This document shows, one piece after another, positions 56,982 through 64,000 of a DNA stretch of 64,000 bases (position 1 is the stretch's first letter; every line of letters begins with the position of its first letter). The stretch covers positions 434,001-498,000 of the forward strand of contig NADL03000025.1 in the NCBI GenBank assembly GCA_002205965.3, written 5' to 3'. The stretch is from Kappaphycus alvarezii. Its lineage: Eukaryota; Rhodophyta; Florideophyceae; Gigartinales; Solieriaceae. Position numbers and translations under genes: made by a program. The notes beneath the pieces were generated by a model. That model saw nothing but the letters and a program-made list of their open reading frames with translations, did not search any database and was not told the DNA's origin.

Positions 56982-57178
56982 TGCAAATCGAAAGAACGAA
57001 TTATCTCCTGAGCTGCAATATTATCTTGGACTGCATTTGATTATCATGATACTGGACTTAATCATCGATAGTTAATGTGCATTACTCTCCCATGTTTACC
57101 GCAGTATATAAAGGACACTCGAGTCCCCTCTGCGGCACCCGGGAGAACTACAGGTTACCACTTCTCTTATTTTCTACG
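56982..57178 (+). repeat. 3' LTR of Copia-2
   Basis: Starts TGCAAATCGAAAGAACGA as the 5' LTR does, carries CAGTATATAAAGGACACT and ends near TTTCTACG. Slightly shorter than the 5' copy owing to internal deletions. Confidence 0.85.
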
Positions 57179-57329
57179 GCGAAGACAAAGGATGAACAGC
57201 AGAACCCGATAAAGTAGATCTCAGAGGGAAAATTTTGGATTATTTTAATGCATGGAAAATGTGGTCGGTTATATTCACGCCGCTAATGCGTTATGCGGGA
57301 TAGGTCGTCACTCATGGGTAGCACTACAT

Positions 57330-57430
57330 GACATTACTTACAAACCGTCTCAATGCCAGCGAGCAGTCATGCCGCGTTAGATAGGACGGCCGCGGCAGCT
57401 TGCCTTTGTATAAGACATAAGAGTGTCGAT
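57330..57430 (-). pseudogene. family B-type C-terminal fragment, minus strand
   Basis: The minus strand reads CAAAGGCAAGCTGCCGCGGC ..., aligning base by base with the family B C-terminal codons (CAAAGGCACGCTGCAGCAGC ...) of insertion B. Frame broken. Confidence 0.5.
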
Positions 57431-57477
57431 TAAATATGATAACTATACGACACTGTATGATCTTGTTTAATATCCAA

Positions 57478-57575
57478 TGATGCAGGCGCGAAAGATTTCT
57501 ACCCGCCGCCCGCATTAGAAGTTAATTTCTGGATACACTCCGCACGCTTCTGTGCAACACTGTACAACTCAGAAA
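57478..57575 (+). pseudogene. family C retrotransposon tail fragment
   Basis: GATGCAGGCGCGAAAGATTT ... ACCCGCC...CGCATTA and CACTCCGCACGCTTCTGTGC match the region 63113-63240 (VMQAMQGRQGSTRHLHY stop and its 3' UTR). Same order and strand, with indels. Confidence 0.65.
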
Positions 57576-58237
57576 GATTTACCCACATGGTACTCCCCAA
57601 AGCCCTCACCTCTTCACCCCAGGCGCACCCATCCCACCATTACATCTCTATCTGGAATACCGTAGCACCACATGCAGCCGCCAACTTTGCTTCTCACCCT
57701 GACACGCACTTGCTACAAATCAAATTAGATCCTTCCCATACTTTCTCGCCTCTTCCTTCCTCAAGGGGCACCACGTAATCTCGCCCTATGTTGGTTCCTA
57801 CACTGGTTCCAACATCACCAATAGCCTACAACAACGCCCCACACAACCGCTACCAGGACCATAGAACTCCTCCGGAACAACGCCCTCACCGACAGCCAGC
57901 TCGTACAACTACGGGACGCAATCATTGTACTATATTTTCATCGCTAGCAGCCACTACACATTGCATCTCCCTACCACTGTATCTCTGTCTCCAAAAAGAC
58001 CTAATGGCATGCACTTAATTCTGACAAAACAAGATTATCTGCTTTTCTGCATTACATTATTCACCGGCAAGATTAGCCTGACAACATAGCCCTCTAGGCG
58101 GATTTTAGTCAAGACTTTTAAAATCTTTTCCGACACCTCATGAAAAGAATTCACACACACAGGCAACAATGCATTCTAATACTGTGCGGTACTGATAGTA
58201 CCGGCTTCCAAGGGTACTGGAGGGGTTACTTATTTAA

Positions 58238-58385
58238 ATGATTTTTTTTTTTCTTGTCTTTTTTCGTTTTTATTTTTGTTTTTGTTTTTTTGTGTGTTTG
58301 GTTTGTTTTTTTTTGGTTTTTTTGTTTTCCCTTTTTCTGTTTTTCTGTTTTTGTTTCTGTTTCTTTTTTCTTCTGTTTCTTTCAA
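58238..58385. repeat. T-rich low-complexity tract
   Basis: About 150 bp almost entirely of T runs separated by single G or C on the plus strand. It generates false Phe-rich ORFs. Confidence 0.9.
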
Positions 58386-58740
58386 ACATATTTAGTCCCC
58401 GTTTGTTTCCTACAGCTACCAACTAAATCTGTCAATACTTTCCTCTGACCCAACCCTTGGTAGCCGTGGTGGTTTTTCTGCGTCCTTCGTGATTCGTTAT
58501 GCTTCGACCATCCCCTTCGAGTACGGGCAACGTTTAAATTCTAGCAGTCACTGAGGGTATTGTCTATTTGACCTTGGAGCAAAGAATCGAAAGCCCAAAG
58601 AAACAGAAGACACCTGCAGCATGATTTGTATTACCCCCTTGAACTTTTCTATGCACATCGTAACTCCAAGGAGACCAGGGGCGCTACTATGTTGAGGACA
58701 ACAGACAAGAAAAGGCAACAAAGTGGTTGTGGTAGTGATT

Positions 58741-58850
58741 GGGATGCTGTGATGTTGGGTGTTGGGGTGTTGGGTGTTGGGGTGTTGGGATGTTAGGATG
58801 TTTGAGAGTTGTGTTATTAGGAGGTTGGGATGTTCGGATGTCGGTATGTT
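58741..58850. repeat. G-rich minisatellite
   Basis: Tandem units of TGTTGGG and TGTTGGGG in alternation (15-bp period, two near-perfect copies at about 58753-58790), decaying rightwards into TGTTGGGATGTTAGGATG-like copies. Minus-strand frame shows repeated NTQHP. Confidence 0.85.
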
Positions 58851-59090
58851 GCTTCCCCCTGTCTGGACCGACTCCCTCTGCACCAATCTTTATATAGAAA
58901 CTCAGAAATATCAAAATGCGCTAAAAGTACTAAACCCTCGAACACAGATACTAAATAGCTATATCCACCATAGTAAATTAACCCCCCATTTACTGGTTAA
59001 AAAAATAGCCTCTACAGTGGCCTGGTTTTTGTGCTTGTGGTACCATGCTGGAGTGCGTGTTACAATATGTGGCCCAGAGTCATGCGAGGT

Positions 59091-59375
59091 ACCTAGGTTT
59101 CCGATTCTAGCCTCTGGTTTTCAATTCTCTCGGTGCCCCTTCTCGGGGACCTCATTATTCATTGAAGAGTTTGTACCACTGGTAGCCAGGGAATGCCACA
59201 CCTCGGACGCGACGATTCGTACAGACATCCACCAGCCTATCAGTTGCACTTTGCGGTCGTCGGTGGCTATGGCCATCATATCGCGGGCCCCACTGCACGT
59301 GACTGATGTGGTCCATCCAGTTAGCTCTTCACTGAATAATCGGTCAGTCGGTGTACACTCCATTTCACTAATGAA
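59091..59375 (+). pseudogene. family A RLE retrotransposon tail
   Basis: FIEEFVPLVARECHTSDATI, SSVAMAIISRAPLHVTDVVH and PVSSS, followed by the family A 3' tail (ATCGGTCAGTCGGTGTACAC). It shares a 48-bp identical block with the copy at 14178-14225, so the two diverged recently. Strongly 5'-truncated: endonuclease and RT absent. Confidence 0.85.
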
Positions 59376-59523
59376 TAAAGATTCTCTCTCATCTACACCA
59401 CTGGAAGTGAAAATTGAATTACAGTATGTAATTTCTTTCCTGAAATTTGTCAATTTCATTTCTCAATTCCTTGTGCGTGCTATGAGCTTTCAATGTTCAG
59501 AGCTTTCAAGGATGTGCAATACG

Positions 59524-59565
59524 TAGTTCTTAACTGAAGAGTCGGTCAGTCGGTGAACATGTCGA
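59524..59565 (+). mobile_element. isolated family A 3'-UTR fragment
   Basis: TTCTTAACTGAAGAGTCGGTCAGTCGGTG repeats the family A tail about 180 bp downstream of the previous copy. It contains no coding sequence, so it is either a very short insertion or part of a duplicated tail. Confidence 0.65.
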
Positions 59566-60342
59566 AAATGGTCAATCGGATTGAGCAATAAGCAGTACAC
59601 GCGGAAGCGAGCGGTCCTCGGATGGGTAGAACGCCAGGGTGTGCTGCTGGTTTTCGTCACGAGCGTACGTCTGATGCTGCCGAATGCGCCAAACGCGCTG
59701 GGGTCTAGCGCACGTCAAGTCAGAGCTGTAGCGCGATAGCTATACCGTCTCCAGTCTTCGGCACTGCCAGACTATCCCTTCCAAGCTAGGATTAATACTT
59801 GTTCGGGATGAACAGTTTGGTCGTGTGGTCCTTTTTAATTCTTTTTTGTTGTCGCCCACCACTCAACTAATCTGGGCAATGTTCCTACAAATACCATTTC
59901 AATGTACTGTACGACGGCGTCCATAAATTTCTGAGCAGATTTGTGATGCAAACACGCATACACAATCTGAAGGGAATTGAGTTCATGATCAAATTCTACA
60001 GTTGCAGATTTTCAGACCGAATTACTTATCCAATTCCACAGTACACTCAGGGGGGGGACCTTTTAATGTGTTCAAAAACCTGAACCGTACAGGTATAGTG
60101 GTTACACTACGGTAGAAGACCGAACATCTCCAGGCGATGGCTGAACCATCACCCACTCCAACAAGGACGAAAGGGGGGACTAGAAGAAAATTCCACCGTC
60201 TAAATACGGGATCCAGACAGCTTGAAAAACTTGTAGTGTAAACATGACAACTTACAGACGACGACAACCAAAACACTCAAGATAAGTGATCAATAAGATT
60301 TCTTTTCACTGTACATATCTCGCGTGATCCAAATTTGAAGCC
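59566..60342. other. no recognised gene
   Basis: Short frames only. A plus frame near 60135-60240 (MAEPSPTPTRTKGGTRRKFH) resembles a basic Gag N-terminus and may go with the knuckle-like ORF that follows. Confidence 0.3.
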
Positions 60343-60585
60343 ATGTACAATACTGTAAATGACTCTCAGGAGCCAAATTTGTGGCCGAATAAGTGTACGC
60401 ACTGTCGGAGGTTAAACAACTACAGACGAATTTGTCCAACAAATGCATATGTCGGACAGTACAGTACTGAGAGTAACTTTGTGGCATCAGCGCAATGCGC
60501 GCACAAACCTGGAAAAAGCAGATCTGACCCCCCTGGTCTCGAGAATAGCCGTCCTACATCTCTCAGTGTTTTACGTAGTCTGTAA
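60343..60585 (+). pseudogene. Gag-like zinc-knuckle fragment
   Basis: An 80-codon frame has KCTHCRRLNNYRRICPTN: Cys, two residues, Cys, four, Asn where His is expected, four, Cys. This is the CX2CX4HX4C retroelement knuckle with His replaced. No other domain is attached. Confidence 0.4.
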
Positions 60586-62605
60586 GTGAGACAAAGTCCG
60601 GCGGGACGACCAGGTCAACCTTGGTTGTTTGACGCCAGCCGTAAGGCATGCTGCTTTGGACGAAGCCGTCGCCATAGCGTGTCTTTGCATAGGGGCAGAT
60701 CGTGCCCGCCCGAACGTCTCCATGGCTCGCACGGCGACGTGCCTAGCCACGTCTATCAGCACGCGAATGTCCGGGTGCCATCCGTCAAGAGTAGATATCG
60801 GCACTTGGATCAGTCGTGACCTGACATGCGTGGTGATAAGTCTTGATACCTTCTGAACTTTGAAGCCTTTGCGGCGTTCAGAGATGTCAAGAGGTTGAAG
60901 CGACGGGCCCGTGTGTTGGAGGGAGCAAGTGAATTGATGAATGTAACATCGAAAAAGTCTTCCCTCCGTTGCTCCCCGTCGCCTTGACATCTGGCCTCGT
61001 GCATTTTGGCCATTGCGACGGGGCCCATGACCGGGTGCCAGGCGGCCTTTGCTGATTCCGACGTGAGGACCGTAACCTGGAGGCTTTGACGAGCGATTCG
61101 CTCTCTGCCATGCAAGCAGTGCATAAGATAGTCACCGAAAATGTAGGAAAATGCAGGGTTTCCGAACAGTTGCTCGTGGAGCACGGGGGTGTTGGGGGCG
61201 GATACCTCCAACACTTATATAGAACCAGTCGGAGAGACGCTTTGGGAGTAATGTGTGTCTCAAGGCCCGGGTATGTTGGGCACGGTACCCACTGTTTAGC
61301 ATCGGGAGGCCTATCGAGAGCAAAGCTTGTCTCAGGCTGTCGCCAGAGGTTCTGCGCTCTAGAGGTGCTTCATGAATTGCACCCGTCAGCTTCTTTGCGA
61401 ATGTTAGTTGAAGCAAAAGGCGCTGAACGGAACTATCCTCGATGGCGGACAAGAGGCAGACCACACCCTATAGGCGTGGACTGCATCTTGTATGTCTCAG
61501 CGGTCGTACTGAAGCCGGTAAGATGGAGCGGCCGAGGGTATCAGCAGCGGCGCAAGAAGCGAAGAAAGCAGCTGTGGCAATGTTGCGCGCCGATGTGAGG
61601 CCTAACACCAGTGATAATTTCTTGGGGTTAAGCGGTTTCATTAGGAGCTAGAGTTCTTGGAAGACCTCATGGTCGAGGACACCTCCGGCCAGAGTTCGGA
61701 TGCATTTTTCGATCATCTCGTCGAAACACCTGGCGCCTTGCGCTATACTGGAGGTGGGAACGACGCGTAAAAATTACCGACCTTGTAGACGCCAAAGCAA
61801 TTTGGGAGGAGTTGAAGGGCCACTTACGTGTCGTCGTGGTCGCCAATTGTTGCCAGGAAGGGCTTCAGGGACTCGACGTGTCCGTAAAATCCTACTGCAT
61901 GATGCTGTCATGCCTATGCGGGCGTAGAGAATGCGAGTTCCGTGGCTATATACTTGCTTTAGCCCGGCTGGGTTAAGCTCTTTGGCGGATGACGGTGGTG
62001 CAGTGGGCCACTAAACTCTGCACTTTGTCATGGACAGATGGAGACCGCGGTCTGTGGCGTATGGCGACGAATAGCGACGAAAGTACTTCTACTGCTTTCA
62101 GTAGCTGCTCGTAGGTTCCGATGATACATTCGTCGTCATGATAAAATAGCTGTGGTAGGAGCTGTCCTACCTCTGATTCGCCATCCTCGTTCGAGGACAG
62201 CAAATCCTGTACTCTCAGGGCGATGGGTTGCAGGACTAGGTCGAAAGAGCAGTCCACCAAGGTTGTCGCCCAGTCGGGTTCAAACCACGCCCCGCATGGT
62301 CTTGGAGCCTACCCATATATATGCAGGCTCTTTGGCGTAGCAAAACCGCACCCACGGAAGGAGCTTAGGAAACAACCTTTCACGGATTGAGGAACGAGGA
62401 TCGTTTGCAGAAGTTGAACGCATTCTTGAGGTCGACAAAAAGCAATGCGTAGTCTGCCCTCTTTCCAAATGCTTGTACCATTCTTCGCATAGTTTGCTTC
62501 ACCGTTTCAGTCCTGGCTCTTGTTACTAACCCAACTTGAAGATGCTGGAAGTATAGTGCAGCTCTCTTGGACACTCCTTGCTGTAGACAGCTTCGACGAG
62601 CCTTC
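60571..62605 (-). mobile_element. RLE-type non-LTR retrotransposon copy with RT, endonuclease and C-terminus
   Basis: From 62605 downwards: ALYFQHLQVGLVTRARTETV, MRRMVQAFGKRADYALL, RT motif A FVDLKNAF (62416-62439), LPWVRFCYAKEPAYIWVG, SFDLVLQPIALRVQDLL, motif C YHDD (62132-62143) with ECIIGTYEQLLKAVEVL. Near 61080-60960 follow endonuclease-like VTVLTSESAKAAWHP. The C-terminal domain is VPISTLDGWHPDIRVLIDVA, RAMETFGRARSAPMQRHA, SSKAACLTAGV, stop at 60571. Frames change several times. The fingers and N-terminus are missing. Enzymes of this type copy their RNA at a nicked target. The 3' UTR of tail family B is not found below 60571, so this may be a sister family. Confidence 0.82.
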
Positions 62606-63240
62606 ACAGCGCTTTGACCTGCAAATACGAAGACGGCATGACTCATCGACATCAAGTCCTCCGCAACGTTCCTGCCCGCGTCTGTAAGGACGTCGGATCG
62701 TCGCCCTCGTTGAGCATTCGCTCCTCTACCAGGTTGCCAATTCGTCTGGAAATCCGGAGACCCCGCTGTACGAATGGACATCTACATTCCCGCTGTCTAT
62801 GGGCTTCACAATAGTGATATCGCTGTAAACGTTACTGTTGCCCCCCCTCTGCTCACTGCCCATCTCGCCAAGTGAGGTTACCGCAGGCGCTGCCCTGACA
62901 CTCGCAGAGCGCGAGAAACAGCTTCATCACGGCAATTAGTGCGACCAAAACGATATCCTCCTCTTCCCTATCGGATTGATATCTATGGCGCCTTCGCCAA
63001 CTCTGCCAGGGTTTCTTCCGCAGCCTTGCTTCCTTCGCTGCTTCCCGTCGCGGTTCCTCCCCTCAACAGGAGCTTCGCCACTTCGTTACCCGTTTTACGT
63101 GTAGTCTCCAAGTGATGCAGGCGATGCAGGGGCGACAGGGTTCCACCCGCCACCTGCATTATTAGTTAATTCCTGAAAGAGAGAGAGACCTTATTTCCGA
63201 ATACCCTCCGCGCGCTTCTGTGCCAAACTGTATGGGCATC
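62606..63240 (+). mobile_element. family C RLE retrotransposon 3' fragment
   Basis: The plus strand reads LTCKYEDGMTHRHQVLRNVP ARVCKDVG (knuckle/endonuclease N-terminus, 62611-62690), then by frame changes VYGLHNSDIAVNVTVAPPLL (endonuclease DVT-like strand, about 62797-62855), PLPYRIDIYGAFANS, GFFRSLASFAASRRGSSPQQ, ELRHFVTRFTCSLQVMQAMQ, GRQGSTRHLHY, stop near 63167. The 3' UTR continues to about 63240 (repeat with 57.5 kb). It abuts the minus-strand copy head to head. Confidence 0.7.
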
Positions 63241-63314
63241 GGTTTAGCCGGTGCTGGCTGGTCTTGTGTAGCAGGCCCACTAAAAATCAAATTAAAGGTC
63301 TCCATTTCGTACAA

Positions 63315-63525
63315 GGGAAAAAGGTTTGGGTGTTTTACTCTTGGAAGATATATCCGATCTATCCCATGGTTTTCCAGACAACCGCAATCGACTAAAAAGG
63401 GTATAGTGACACAGTAATGGGGAAGGAACTACGCTCCTAAAATGCTACCTTCAGGTCAGCCATCAAGCAGACCGCATTGGACATGACGGCTGCTGCGGCG
63501 TGCCTTTGCATCAAAACCCCCCGAC
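63315..63525 (-). mobile_element. family B tail insertion D, about 211 bp
   Basis: Nearly identical to insertion B (13588-13795) over its whole length, with the same two ends: G-run plus TTTTGATGC at its 5' side and AAACCTTTTTCCC at its 3' side. I do not find a convincing target-site duplication here. Confidence 0.85.
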
Positions 63526-63660
63526 AGGATGCAGTGCAAGAACTGTCATTTTGTTAATTTCGAAGTTGCCATGTCCGTTTCTTTTTTAGACTAGTTTTTA
63601 TTCTCTTCCGTACTCGTTACAACATGCACTGTCGCAAGTAGGAACATTTGGACACATTGA

Positions 63661-64000
63661 GTTTCTCCCCCATTACTGTGTCGTTACACCTTTTTGGCCC
63701 CGTATCTGCGAGCAGTCAAAGCTCCGGCGGCCCCAGCCCCGGTGCGGACCCACCCTATTCGGCGGCTTCCGCCCCTCGGTCGTCAAGGCTTGACTAAGCA
63801 TCGCGATCTCGACGACGCCCGCCTAGCCCGTAAGTTTGCAGGCACTCGCAATGCCACCCGCGGCCTTTTCGGAGGTAATCAGAAGCGTTTCGTTCGCGTT
63901 TCTGTTCCGTCGACCTTCCAGATCCACAACCCATCCCAGTTTCGCGCCGCCATCTCTGCCGGGGATTCCTGGTTCCTGCTCCATTATCCAATCCGCAGAT
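63661..64000 (+). CDS. partial open frame running off the window, unidentified
   Basis: An uninterrupted frame without internal Met runs from 63661 to the end (about 113 codons), Pro/Arg-rich then TKHRDLDDARLARKFAGTRN, LFGGNQKRFVRVSVPSTFQI, QFRAAISAGDSWFLLHYPIR. The composition is GC-rich and protein-like. It may be the start of a retrotransposon or host gene to the right. Start unknown. Confidence 0.35.
63665..63697 (+). mobile_element. family B 3'-UTR fragment, inverted relative to D
   Basis: CCCCCATTACTGTGTCGTTA CACCTTTTT repeats the UTR segment of unit D (CCCCATTACTGTGTCACTAT ACCCTTTTT) on the opposite strand, about 140 bp away. Confidence 0.6.

Larger units (their letters stand above)
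50602..57178 (+). mobile_element. Copia-2: old, AT-drifted Ty1/copia retrotransposon with both LTRs
   Basis: Two LTR-like repeats 6.4 kb apart enclose gag, protease, pre-integrase/integrase, RT and RNase H remnants in Ty1/copia order, all on the plus strand and full of stops and frameshifts. The sequence has drifted toward the AT-rich composition of its surroundings, unlike Copia-1. I see no matching short direct repeats outside the LTRs, and no clear primer-binding site after 50827. Confidence 0.88.
57576..59090. other. unassigned, with low-complexity tracts
   Basis: 57587-58018 is Pro/Thr/His-rich in two frames without a recognised domain. A T-rich low-complexity tract and a G-rich minisatellite follow (separate entries). 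Confidence 0.3.

Noticed and set aside
58238-58448. Phe/Cys-rich membrane protein ORFs
   Set aside because: They result from a T-rich low-complexity tract and lack any other protein character.
61086-61598. 170-codon plus-strand ORF
   Set aside because: It is antisense to the minus-strand retrotransposon, whose RT and endonuclease motifs are clear. No domain in this frame.
62270-62290. T-arm-like GGGTTCAAACC suggesting a tRNA
   Set aside because: No acceptor, D or anticodon stem can be built around it, and it lies within the RT coding region.

Overview
The window is nuclear DNA of a eukaryote. It carries a spliceosomal intron with a textbook branch site, a Pol III-type tRNA gene with its T-run terminator, WD40, DEAH-helicase and EMG1-type ribosome-biogenesis sequences, and several Ty1/copia, Ty3/gypsy and non-LTR retroelements. 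There are no bacterial features such as operons or Shine-Dalgarno sites. The three recognisable genes are small, tightly packed and almost intronless. A fungus or a red-alga-like protist fits this, but the sequence alone does not decide which.

Bases 1 to about 4.3 kb form a compact gene block. After the edge of a Ty3/gypsy RT on the minus strand come an NADH-pyrophosphatase (NUDT12/NPY1-like, plus), EMG1/Nep1 (minus, convergent with the first) and a small two-exon LYR-motif protein (plus, divergent from EMG1). All three are broken only by single-base losses, mostly in short homopolymers. They look like working genes in an assembly with indel errors rather than decayed copies.

From about 4.9 to 15.7 kb the sequence is dominated by 5'-truncated non-LTR retrotransposon fragments with a CCHC knuckle and a restriction-like endonuclease (RLE) domain, called family A here. 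They lie around a tRNA-Gly(CCC). A second lineage (tail family B) appears as very short insertions of 39, 64 and 208 bp. These share a constant 3' end, and each is flanked by an 8-11 bp target-site duplication.

From about 15.7 to 57.3 kb the DNA is AT-rich and sparsely coding. A GC-richer broken Ty1/copia element (Copia-1, about 18.65-24 kb) interrupts it. Near the right end lies an older Ty1/copia element (Copia-2, 50.6-57.2 kb), which still has a recognisable LTR pair and gag-PR-INT-RT-RH remnants in canonical order. Between them are isolated coding-like islands: a WD40 fragment, a Myb/SANT-like protein, a secreted-like ORF and several unidentified tracts.

The last 7 kb return to mixed composition with further RLE-element pieces: family A tails, a minus-strand RT-RLE copy at 60.6-62.6 kb, a plus-strand family C copy at 62.6-63.2 kb, and a 208-bp-type family B unit. 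An open frame runs off the right edge. No CRISPR array, plasmid or viral replication module was seen.
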